In this document: positions 1 to 8,630 of the stretch, piece by piece
Layout: each line of letters opens with the position of its first letter
How positions within the stretch are numbered: the first letter of the stretch is position 1
NCBI GenBank assembly: GCA_041390825.1
Contig: JAWKPF010000006.1
Coordinates: forward strand, 144,925 to 208,924
Direction: 5' to 3'
DNA from: Thermomicrobiales bacterium
GTDB taxonomy: Bacteria > Chloroflexota > Chloroflexia > Thermomicrobiales > UBA6265
DNA length: 64,000 nt
Made by a program: the position numbers and the translations under genes
Notes under the pieces: model-generated
Database searches by the model: none
Seen by the model: only the letters and a program-made list of their open reading frames with translations
What the model was told of the DNA's origin: nothing

Positions 1-623
1 CGCCGCACGCGCCCGGCAACCCGTCCCTGACACTCCCACCCCAGGCAACATATCGGGATCGATATCGAGCGCCTGCAAGACGTCGAGCGGCCATGCATTG
101 CGGGTCAGATCGAATCCGACTTCAGCGCTGTCGTCTGGTCGGTTAGCGCCCATTCACGGTCAGCTTCCCGATCAGGAAATCGGCTGATGCCGCCAGGTAT
201 GCATGCGTCCGGCCAGCTCGGGATGCTCCCGGGCGCTGAACCAGACGATTTTCGGCAAGCCCCAGGAAACATTGCGCCCAATCCTGGGAACGCAGTCGAT
301 TTCAGCGGCAACTTCGGCGGCACGCCGATCGCTGCACATCAGGGCGGGAGCAAGCGGTTGCCAGGCGGCATCGAGGGGGAACGACTGTCCCCGACGTCGA
401 TGTCACCGAAACGCCGGCAATCTCCCGATCTCCCAGCGAACCCGTCAGGCGCCGCAAACATTGGGCAACTGCGGACCACCATTCCTCCGGTTGTTGCTCC
501 GGGGCCGGACCAGTCGCCAACGAATCACCGGTTTCCGAAGCAATGAGCATTCCACCGGGACGCTACGATCAGGCAGCCCTGGGTGCCGACATCGAGGCCG
601 ATGACGACCGCCTCGGCCTTCAT
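1..623 (-). pseudogene. FGGY-family carbohydrate kinase, frameshifted and cut by the window edge
   Basis: Would phosphorylate a sugar or polyol in the cytoplasm. Reading leftward from an ATG at 623, the N-terminus gives GLDVGTQG, the phosphate-binding start of FGGY kinases. The frame then changes and gives ISVTSTSGTVVP followed by PLDAAWQPLAPAL. Later pieces read GLPKIVWFSAREHPELAG, ADFLIGKLT and, near the edge, GFDLTRNAWPLDVL and LPGVGVSGTG. These occur in the order expected for the family but in several frames, so this copy cannot make a normal protein. Its ATG overlaps the stop of the neighbouring rhamnulokinase remnant (ATGA), so the two were once an operon. The sugar is not identifiable. 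The C-terminus lies outside the window. Confidence 0.75.
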
Positions 624-2085
624 GCCGGGTTCGACTGGGCAAACTGGATGCGATATCTCGTACTCGGCTTGTTACCGGTCGGTATCCGCCGAATCGAACC
701 GCTGGATCGCGCGTTCTCCGCAACCAGCGCCGCTCCCTCCTCCAACGACTCGATCTCTCCGGCGGCGAGCATCTGGAGCAGCACGTTGCCGATAGCGGTC
801 GCCTCCGACGGTCCAGCCCACACCGGGCGGCCGAGCGCGTATTCGCCATCGCCCGGTAGAGCGGGGCGTTTCTCGACCCACCGCCGAGCACATGCAATCC
901 GGGAAAGCGCGTTCCGGCCGCGCGCTCGATCGTCTCCAGCACAACGCGGCTTTTCATCGCCAAGCTGTCACGGTGATGCACTGCAGGATGGCGTCGGGGA
1001 GCCGTTCGGGTCGAGACGAGCCACAGCGCCGATGGCTGCTGGCAGATCGGGCGGGTCGACCAGGCGCGTTGCCGGACTGGATGAAGCTGCGCAGGGGAGC
1101 CGCCTCTTCGATGAGGCTGAACCATCCGCGTGATCGAACCGAACACCCCGATTCCCCAATGCGTGCGGCATTGTTCCAGCAACCAGAGTCCCATGATGTT
1201 GCAAGGCAGAACGCCAGGTGCTGCCGACCCCGCCTGTTGGCGATGTTGGCGCGAAACGCCGCTTCTGAGACGATCAAGGGTCCACGATCGTGCCGAGCAG
1301 TCCCCAGGTGCCCAGGCTCGTGGAAGGTGCCTGGTTTGCCCTCGGTGGCGATCATGGCCGAGGCGGTGTCGTGCTCGGCAATCGCCACCGCGGCAATACG
1401 CGGCGCGCTCCAGTTCCTGCAAGGATGCTCTCACGCAACCTCCCACCTGCCGACCCCGGCGAGATCACGGCGCGAAGATGTCGCGCGGCAACCCGACCTG
1501 GGCGAGCAGGTTGGCATCCCAATCGTTCGTCTCGATCGAGAGGCATTATGATGTGGACGCGATGGTGTATTCGTTCTGCTTCTCCCGGTCAGGAAAAAGC
1601 GCAGTGCAAGTCGGGCGTCATGAGCAACGTGCGCGCGTTCTCCACCTGCCAGGGACGTTCGTCCCCTGCAAGCGGATGAGCTGACGATGTGTTGAACGAC
1701 AGGCTTTGGATCCCGGTGGCGATAGAGGTCCGCTGGTGAGATGGGTGCGAAAAAGCTCGGCTTGCATGGAACGCTTCTTCGCCCATATCGCGATAGTGGT
1801 AGGGATTGGTAAAGGAGCTGATCCAGTGGCGTCGAGCAACCCATAGTCGAGCCCCAGGTATCGATCCTGGAAGCCGTCAGGGATCAGCGAGCCGTGGGGC
1901 GCGGCTTTGCCGATGGCGAACTTGATCTCGCCCAGCAACCGCAAGATGTCCCAGTGAATCCGCCGCCGAACGCGCCGTGGATTTGAAAGCGGCGCACTCG
2001 CCGCGAAACTCGAGTTGACCGTTGCGCAGCGTGCCGAGCATAGCCCGTCCGCTGGTGGCGGCTTCAGATCGATGGCGAGATGGCC
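620..2085 (-). pseudogene. Rhamnulokinase-like FGGY kinase, multiply frameshifted
   Basis: Family role: ATP-dependent phosphorylation of L-rhamnulose. Fragments on the minus strand keep family order but jump frames. Near 2080 AIDL is followed, after a frame change, by ATSGRAMLGTLRNGQLEF. Near 1950 comes WDILRLLGEIKFAIG, then YLGLDYGLLD. Near 1700 is GIQSLSFNTS with LLMTPDLH. Near 1390 is AEHDTASAM, near 1190 GLWLLEQCR, near 960 SLAMKSRVVLETIERAAG, near 900 LHVLGGGSRNAPLYR, and at 823-620 EATAIGNVLLQMLAAGEI. This is the recognisable RhaB order: nucleotide-binding start, GVDYGLLD-like segment, HDTASA, GGGS and EATAIGN. At least four frame changes are needed, so it is a decayed gene. It overlaps the next kinase remnant by four bases. 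Confidence 0.8.
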
Positions 2086-2319
2086 TACCGGATGCGTCCT
2101 TCGGCTTCGCTGTCGCGCCCGATTCGGATGCACGGAATAATGCCGAATTCGGGCTCGAGCTGTCAGCCTGTGCCTCGCTGGCTACGCTGGCTCACTCGAC
2201 GATGCGTGTTGGCAAACATCCCCGCTTGGGGCGCTTCGGGTCCCGATCGCCCCCAGAGCGCGGAGCGAAGCCGACGGGAAACGGAGAACGGGAGCGCTTC
2301 AGGAATGGTCCGGACTCAA

Positions 2320-3517
2320 TCCATGCCCGGATCGACCGCTACGGAGATGAGCATCAGGGTCACCGGGTGTTGGAGGTATTCCGCAGTGTGACGTCGCACC
2401 CGCCTTCGATCCACACGCCATGATCCGCATCGAGCGCCACGACTTCTCTCAGCGATGAGCGGCTGTCCATTCTCGCCCCGTACCGCTACCGGCGGCGGAT
2501 CCCGAGCTTGCCACCTGACCCCGTCCATGCTCGCGCCGGCCAGCAGCTCGACACCCGCGGGCAGCGTCAGCAGGACGGTGAAATGTTACTTCGGCGAACG
2601 ATCCGCGTGGGCCGGTACACGAGGTTCGATTCCGGTCCAATAGGCATGCCGCTCCAAAGTTCCGTTTTTCTCCGCCACTGGAATTGGTTCCCGATCTGGA
2701 TGGCGCATGGCTCTGATCCGACTCACCCACGTGGGAAACGAGGTAGCGCAGTACCGGAACGTGAGTTCCATCTGCAGACCGCACGCGCACCTGCATGCCG
2801 CTCGGGATCGCTGCAGATCCGCCTTTTTCCAGCACCACGGGCGCGGCAATGGTTTGCCCATCGGACATCAGTAGCTTGGCCGATCCGGTCTCGACCAAGA
2901 CGATTCCGGCCCCGGCCACACGCCACGCTTGCTCGTTTGATTCATCCAGCTCGAGGCGTGTCAGCGATGTGACCACACTGCAGCGAGCTGGAAATGTCCA
3001 GCGTCACCTGTCTGCGGGCCCGGTCACGTCCAGCCACCGCATTCCCGGCGCCCAGCGATCGACCACCAGGCCGCGCCCCACCCGGAGGACTTCGGCATGC
3101 GGCGCCGCTTCGGCATGCTCGGCGGCAAGTCCCGCGATCTCGAGTGTGCTCCGACTTCCACCCGCTGAACCTGCGCAATCAAGGTATTCCCAGACGCGTC
3201 GACGGCGCCACCCCTTGTAGCTGCGTGACTGGACGCGTTGCTCATCGCCTGAATCTCGGCCAGAAAGGCACCGCCGGCTGCACCACGCCCGAATCCGTGG
3301 TCATCCTGAAACAGTGGAGACAGCAAACCGGCCAGCAGGGCGGCCTGCTTTGCCTGCAAGCGTCGTTCAAAGCAGCATAGAAGGTCTCACCCGTTTCCAC
3401 GCTTGCCAGGGCAAGTGGCGCCCCGCCGGGATTCACCGAGCGAAACAGCGTGCTTTGGACGGTGAAACCAGCGAGCAGCACGAGTGCAAGGATGAGGGCA
3501 ATTATCGTGCGTAGCAT
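2320..3517 (-). pseudogene. TM/SnoaL-like/cupin protein, frameshifted paralogue
   Basis: This is a broken copy of the gene at 6160-7357. The N-terminus at 3517 gives a membrane segment (IIALILALVLLAGFTVQS) and then ETGETFYAALNDA, matching ETARDFYAEVNAV in the intact-start copy. The reading then moves frame to LLAGLLSPLFQDD (compare LSALLSPIFADHD). After further shifts it reads ESNEQAWRVAGAGIVLVETG and SAAIPSGMQVRVRSADG, which match the first cupin of the copy at 6503-7357. YWTGIEPRV and DVTLRNTSN near 2600 and 2380 match the second cupin. It is transcribed divergently from the NB-ARC regulator to its right. The substrate and role of the family are unknown. Confidence 0.78.
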
Positions 3518-3782
3518 GGCCTGGACTCCCTTCCGCGCATTCGCAGCGCAATCGGCTCCAAAGGCGCGTCATCCCATTCTTGCCGGGGTGGATGGCGAAC
3601 TCCCATGCGCAACGCTCACCGTTTACTCACAGGTTGCTTCATTTCCAGATGGCCGGAAGCTCGCCAGAAAGAGTGGTTCGGCGTGCGTGAAGCGCGGCAA
3701 ATCGGGGCCGGTGATACTATTCCGTCAACTCCCAAAGCCCGATACGTACGCTCCGTCCGGACCACGCTACCCTGGATCGATA

Positions 3783-6140
3783 TTGACACCGCTCGGCGAG
3801 TTCCTCCTTTCCTATCGTGTGCGCGCGGGACTCAGTCAGGAAGCACTGGCCGAGGCATCCGGCGTGAGCGCGCGCACCATCAGCGATCTGGAGCGCGGCC
3901 AGCGGCCTGGAGCGCATCTCGAAACCGTGCGGATGTTGGCCTCCGCGCTCGATCTTGCCCCGGAAGAACAGCTCCAGCTGCTGGAAGCCGCCCGCCCTTC
4001 CACGCGCAGATCCCACCCGTCCGCTGCCCCCATCCCCCCGCGCGCTTCCGACTTCCCCTGGGCCGATACCCTCCCCCGCCCAACGACCTCGCTCGTCGGC
4101 CGCATGCAAGAGCTCGATGCGCTCGCCTCCCTCGTCACCGCCCGCACCGGCGAAATCGTCACCATCATCGGCACCGGCGGCGTCGGAAAAACCCGGCTGG
4201 CGGTCGAGCTGGCGCACCGCGTGGCGCCCGCATTTCCCGATGGCGCCGCCTTCGTAGGGCTGGCGACTGTGCCCCAGGCCGAACTCGTGCCCGACGCCAT
4301 TGCGCGCGCCCTGGGCGCCCCCAGTATCTTCCGGCTCACCGCTCTGCTCGCCTCGCGCGAGCTGCTGCTGGTGCTCGACAACATGGAGCACGTTCTCGAT
4401 GCCGCGCCATTCGTGGCCGAGCTGAACGTCGCCTGCCCGCAACTCACCATTCTGGCGACCAGCCGCGTTCGTTTGCGCCTCTCGGCCGAACGGATCGTTC
4501 CGCTGGCGCCCCTTCCGCTCGCGGAGCAGAATGCGCCCCTGTCACAGGCACGCGACAGCGACGCGAACAAGCTCTTCGTCGAACGCGCTCGTCTCTCCAA
4601 CCCCGAGGTGGACTTTTCCGAGCAGAACGCAGCCGCCATCAGTGAGATCTGCCGCCGACTGGACGGCATTCCGCTCGCCATCGAGCTCGCTGCCTCGCGC
4701 ATGCGCGTGCTCACCGCGCCCACTCTGCTGCAGCGGCTGGAGCATCGCCTGCCGGTGCTGACCGAAGGCGGACGCGACCTTCAGCTCCGCCAGCAATCGA
4801 TGCGCGACGCCATCGCCTGGAGCTACGAACTCCTCTCGCCCGACGCGCAACACTTCCTCCGCTGGGCATCGGTCTTCGTTGGCGGCATTTCGCTCACATC
4901 GGCCGATGCGATCTGCGCTGCCCTCGGGTTTGGCCAGGACGCCACGCTGGAAATGGTGACCACCCTTTTCGATGGCGGCATGATCTACCGCATCGCAGCG
5001 GGAGATTCCTCGTCCCGTTTCCAGTTCTTCGAAACCATCCGCGAATTCGGACTCGATCAACTGGCAGCAAACGATGAGCTCGATACCGCCCACCGGTTCC
5101 ATGCCGAGCATTTCCTGGCGCTGGCGCTCCAGGCCGATGAACTGCCCTTCGGTTTGCCTCCCCCAGGATGGGTCGAGCAGATCGATCGGGAACGAGCCAA
5201 CATCGTCCAGGCCTTCGACTATCTCTGCCAACCCGCCACCGCCGAGCAAGCGGTGCGCTTTGGCGTCCAGATGGCATGGTATTGGCGCAATCGTGGGCCG
5301 ATGGCCGAGGGTCAGACGCGGATCGCGCGCGCGATCGAGCTCGCTCCCGAGCAGCCGATGATCGAAACGGCATATCTGCTCTTCGGCGCGGTCTATCTCA
5401 TCGGGCCGTCGAGCGGCTATCCCGAAGCCGCGCGTCTGGCGCAGGCCACCATCGACATCGCCGAGCAGGTCGGGACAACGGCCGACAAGGCGCTCGCCCT
5501 GCAATCGCTGGCCTATGTCGAAGAGCACTATGAGCACTTCGACCGGGCGAAGGCGTTGCACGAGGAATTGCTCCACATCTGGGAATCGCTCGACAACACC
5601 ATCATGCAGGCGCTCTGTCTCATGCTCCTCGGTGGGCTGGAGTACGCGGATGGCAATCTCGACCGCGCCCAGGCGATGGAAGAACGCGCGGTCGAGCTCT
5701 TCCTTCAGTTGGGGGACGTGCGCAATGCCGCCGCGGCCACCTGGTATCAGGGAATGTTCGCCTATGCCCGCAACCAGCTCGATGTGGCGGCAGAAAAATT
5801 CGATACGAGCCTGCGCCTCTGGCTGGAAGACGATAGCGAGCGTATCTGGTTCAAAGCATTCGTGGGCCTGGCGGATGTCGCCTCCGCCATCGGACTGGTG
5901 GAACCCGCAGCCCGTCTGCTCGGGGCAACAGAAGCGCTCCTGCGGGTGCTGGGCGGCGAGTTGATGCCATTCGACAAACCGTTCGCTGCCCGTGCCGAAT
6001 CGGCCTGCCTGCGCGCGCTCGAACCGGGCGCCTTCGCCGCGCTCAAGGAAGAAGGGACCGTTCTCACACCAGACGAATCGCTCGCTGAGTCAGCCGCGAT
6101 TCTTGCTGCCGCGCGGGCGTTCAGTCAGTCCGCTCCCTGA
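3783..6140 (+). CDS. XRE-HTH / NB-ARC ATPase / TPR transcriptional regulator
   Basis: Cytoplasmic signalling regulator, about 785 aa from the chosen start. Residues 1-65 form an XRE-type helix-turn-helix (YRVRAGLSQEALAEASGVSA, then ISDLERGQRPGAH). A Walker A GTGGVGKTRLAVELA lies near residue 130 and a Walker B LLLVLDNMEHVL near 195, followed by the LDGIPLAIELAASRM segment typical of NB-ARC/AfsR-like STAND ATPases. The C-terminal half is helical and TPR-like. I chose the TTG at 3783 because the HTH begins directly after it. The frame is open back to 3450, but that stretch lacks domain character. The target genes are unknown. The divergent TM/SnoaL/cupin remnant is an obvious candidate neighbour, and a paralogue lies at 56308-58851. 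Confidence 0.9.
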   Translation: MTPLGEFLLSYRVRAGLSQEALAEASGVSARTISDLERGQRPGAHLETVRMLASALDLAPEEQLQLLEAARPSTRRSHPSAAPIPPRASDFPWADTLPRPTTSLVGRMQELDALASLVTARTGEIVTIIGTGGVGKTRLAVELAHRVAPAFPDGAAFVGLATVPQAELVPDAIARALGAPSIFRLTALLASRELLLVLDNMEHVLDAAPFVAELNVACPQLTILATSRVRLRLSAERIVPLAPLPLAEQNAPLSQARDSDANKLFVERARLSNPEVDFSEQNAAAISEICRRLDGIPLAIELAASRMRVLTAPTLLQRLEHRLPVLTEGGRDLQLRQQSMRDAIAWSYELLSPDAQHFLRWASVFVGGISLTSADAICAALGFGQDATLEMVTTLFDGGMIYRIAAGDSSSRFQFFETIREFGLDQLAANDELDTAHRFHAEHFLALALQADELPFGLPPPGWVEQIDRERANIVQAFDYLCQPATAEQAVRFGVQMAWYWRNRGPMAEGQTRIARAIELAPEQPMIETAYLLFGAVYLIGPSSGYPEAARLAQATIDIAEQVGTTADKALALQSLAYVEEHYEHFDRAKALHEELLHIWESLDNTIMQALCLMLLGGLEYADGNLDRAQAMEERAVELFLQLGDVRNAAAATWYQGMFAYARNQLDVAAEKFDTSLRLWLEDDSERIWFKAFVGLADVASAIGLVEPAARLLGATEALLRVLGGELMPFDKPFAARAESACLRALEPGAFAALKEEGTVLTPDESLAESAAILAAARAFSQSAP

Positions 6141-6159
6141 CCGGCTTGGTCGCCCGCAC

Positions 6160-6510
6160 CTACGGCTTCTGTTGCGCGGCAATGAGGAAGATCGTCACCG
6201 CATGCGGCGATGTATTGCGGAGGATGACTGGCCCGCTCCCTTCTTCCACCCAGGCAGCATGACCGGCATCGATCCCCGCGAATCCCTCGACTTCGATCGC
6301 CCATTCGTTTTCGCCAACGATCGAGAAGTACGCGCCCGACCCCACGAGCTCGATTCCCGGGTCATTGGTTCCGGCCAGCAGCTCGGTCCCCTCCGGCAAC
6401 GTGAACTCCAGCTCGCCCCCAGCCGGCAGCACCACCATCGCCGGCCGATGCTGCATGTCCGCCCCGGACCAATAGCGCGTTCCCCGCCAGAGCACCTGCT
6501 GGCTACCCAC
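6160..6510 (-). CDS. Second cupin half of a frame-split TM/SnoaL/cupin protein
   Basis: About 116 aa beginning at a GTG that overlaps the stop of the upstream ORF by eight bases. It contains a cupin-type beta domain (LPAGGELEFTLPEGTELLAG, GVGENEW-like turn, FAGIDAGHAAWVEEG, VILRNTSPHAV). In the intact paralogue at 16445-17653 this domain is continuous with the rest of the protein, and the two halves here sum to about the same length (about 400 against 402 aa). The simplest reading is therefore one gene broken by a one- or two-base indel near 6505. Translational coupling of two real proteins is the alternative. It ends 19 bases after the stop of the convergent NB-ARC regulator. Confidence 0.7.
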   Translation of the reverse strand: MGSQQVLWRGTRYWSGADMQHRPAMVVLPAGGELEFTLPEGTELLAGTNDPGIELVGSGAYFSIVGENEWAIEVEGFAGIDAGHAAWVEEGSGPVILRNTSPHAVTIFLIAAQQKP

Positions 6511-7357
6511 GGGCAGCGCATTGCTGCCCCTGGAACCGGTTCGCGCCGGGGTAGGATGCCGTCAGCCGTGTCACCCAGTAGAAAACGACCGAGACCGGCG
6601 CCCCATCAGCCGATCGGATCCGCGCTTGCGCGCCAGCGGGAATCGTCGCAAACGCGCCTGGTTCTAGCGGCGTGGGCGCCGTCCAACTCGCTTCGTGGAT
6701 GAGTTGCAACAAGACCGACCCTGATTCGACGAACGCGATCCCAAACCCCTCCATGCGCCATGTCTGCTCGTCCGAACCCGCCAGCCCGACCCGCAGCAGA
6801 GTCGTCGTCACCCCGATCGAGCTCGAAATCGCCGGGGGGTCGCCCTCGAAATCGCGCACCTCGAACCAGAGATCACGCGGCGCCCACCGATCGACGATCT
6901 GCCCCTTGTGCACGCGCAACACTTCGAAATGCGCGCCCGGCAAACGCGGGCGCATCGTCAGCCCGGCCACCTCGATCGTTCCGCCGGCCACCGGTTGCAC
7001 ATTCACGATCAGGTTGGCGCCTGCCGGCTCGATCGACACGACGTCGAGCCGCGCCTGCTGCCGCGCCGCGCCGGCGGCAACCAACGCATCCAGCAGTTCC
7101 TCACGCGTCAAGGTCGCCTCGGACTCCGAATCGTGATCGGCAAAGATGGGAGAGAGCAACGCACTCAACGACTCAGTGGACCCTCCCCCCAGCACGGCAT
7201 TGACCTCGGCATAGAAGTCGCGCGCCGTCTCGATTCCAGCAGCATCTTCGGGCGCCACTTCGGCTCGTGACGCATCCAGCACAACCGTTCGCACGGTGAA
7301 TCCCGCCACCAATGCAATCAGGAGGAGAATGGCCAGGCTCGCGCGACGCATATGCAT
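6503..7357 (-). CDS. Membrane-anchored SnoaL-like/cupin protein, N-terminal part
   Basis: About 284 aa. It starts with a membrane anchor or signal (LAILLLIALVAGFTV). A SnoaL-like region follows (ETARDFYAEVNAVLGG, LLSPIFADHDSE, LTREELLDALVAAGAARQ) and then a first cupin-like beta domain (GSDEQTWRMEGFGIAFVESG, FATIPAGAQARIRSADG, VVFYWVTRL). The product is probably exported and anchored. The fold suggests ligand binding or a small-molecule transformation, but no catalytic residues can be named. After residue 275 the frame becomes unrelated sequence and stops, while the second cupin continues in the next frame (6160-6510). Paralogues are broken at 2320-3517 and intact at 16445-17653. Confidence 0.75.
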   Translation of the reverse strand: MHMRRASLAILLLIALVAGFTVRTVVLDASRAEVAPEDAAGIETARDFYAEVNAVLGGGSTESLSALLSPIFADHDSESEATLTREELLDALVAAGAARQQARLDVVSIEPAGANLIVNVQPVAGGTIEVAGLTMRPRLPGAHFEVLRVHKGQIVDRWAPRDLWFEVRDFEGDPPAISSSIGVTTTLLRVGLAGSDEQTWRMEGFGIAFVESGSVLLQLIHEASWTAPTPLEPGAFATIPAGAQARIRSADGAPVSVVFYWVTRLTASYPGANRFQGQQCAARG

Positions 7358-8030
7358 ATGGTTCGCTTTCTGGTCGAGTTTCTGATCGATGCCGGTTGTT
7401 CTCGGTTCTGGACCGTCATCTCCCGCTCTGACGACCAGGCCGATTGCTCACGGCTGTTCGGAAGGACATCCGCAACACGAGCGGAACCTCGCGCTCCGTG
7501 CCTGCGGATCACGGATCGAGCGTGAAGGAAGATCGCTCCCCCACCACCGGTGCAGGTGAGCGGAAACGAGGGTGGCCGGACAACGGTAGGCCACGCGCGC
7601 TCCCACTCACCGCACGCGATGAAGCGGCAATTGACGAGAGATCTGCAACGTCGATGGGACGGCCGGGGCGCACGTGGAACGACTGTTTTGCCCAAACAGG
7701 ATCGTGCAATGTCAAAGACCTCGCGAGTCAGGATCGAGGCGCTCAGTCTGAGTACGTGACATCCCGGCGGTCCGACGCATCTGCGCTGCATCACAATCAC
7801 CGCACCATCAGTATTCGCAATCCTGCCCGGCAGCACTACACCGAACACCCACCTTCTTCTCACCGGTTTCTTACCGGTCGCTGATTCGGTATCCCGCCGG
7901 TGACTCCGCGTCCGTTTGCGCACCCGCTCGAAGGACCATCTCCATGGAACGGATCGGACGCACCGCTCCGACCCCGCCATTGCCGCTATGCTGTCGGTGA
8001 GAACTCATCTTCGTTCGAGGAGCAGAGACG
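7358..8030. other. Long intergenic region, no gene recognised
   Basis: About 670 bases between the divergent TM/SnoaL/cupin gene (minus) and a cupin gene (plus). It must contain promoters for both. Open frames here are short or opposing and none has a recognisable domain. A GAGGAGC ribosome-binding site for the right-hand gene sits at about 8017-8023. I see nothing else I can name. Confidence 0.5.
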
Positions 8031-8579
8031 ATGCAGCGCACAACCGTTGGCACCTGGCGACAGGGCCTGATCGGCTTCACGGTTGCCGGAGCGGTGCTGA
8101 TCGGCATATCGGAGTTCACTATCCGGGAAGACCGCCCGGCAGTGGCGTCCACGGTTGTCGCCGTGCGGGACGTGCTGGTGGAAGGCTCTCCCGAAGCCGC
8201 CGACGGGCAAGTGCTTCAGCTCGTGCGGTACGACATTCCACCAGGCGTCGTCTTGCCGATGCATACGCACCCCGGTATGCAACTTGCCTGGATCGAATCG
8301 GGAGTCCTGACCTATCACGTCGTGGACGGCGGATCGATACCGGTCACGCGCGCCGCCCACGACGGCACTCCGGAAGCAACCGAGCTCATTGCCCCGGGCG
8401 AGACGACGGAACTGCACCCAGGCGACTCGGTGTCCGAGCTGGATGGCGTGGTGCACTACGGTGAGAACATCGGCCCCGATACGGTGGTCATTCTGGCTGC
8501 CACGTTGCTCGATCCCGACGAGCCGGCCAGCGTGGTCTGGACGCCGGTGGCTTCGCCAATGGCAACGCCGGCGGGCTGA
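8031..8579 (+). CDS. Membrane-anchored or secreted cupin protein
   Basis: 182 aa. An N-terminal hydrophobic segment (GLIGFTVAGAVLIGI) suggests export or anchoring. A single cupin barrel follows: motif 1 is MHTHPGMQLAWIESGVLTY (metal-binding His pair and the turn into the barrel), and motif 2 covers HPGDSVSELDGVVHYGENIG. The tail is proline- and alanine-rich. The start is supported by GAGGAGC about eight bases upstream of ATG 8031. It stands alone between a divergent gene and a convergent copper ATPase. Cupins of this kind may bind a small ligand or have enzymatic activity, and I cannot choose between these. Confidence 0.8.
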   Translation: MQRTTVGTWRQGLIGFTVAGAVLIGISEFTIREDRPAVASTVVAVRDVLVEGSPEAADGQVLQLVRYDIPPGVVLPMHTHPGMQLAWIESGVLTYHVVDGGSIPVTRAAHDGTPEATELIAPGETTELHPGDSVSELDGVVHYGENIGPDTVVILAATLLDPDEPASVVWTPVASPMATPAG

Positions 8580-8630
8580 TCCCGCCGCTCCGCGACATCA
8601 GAGCACCCGGTCGACCGCACGCACCGGAGC

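Noticed and set aside
2610..2645. GGTTCGATTCC resembling a tRNA T-arm
   Set aside because: No acceptor, anticodon or D-arm can be built around it, and it lies within a recognisable protein remnant.
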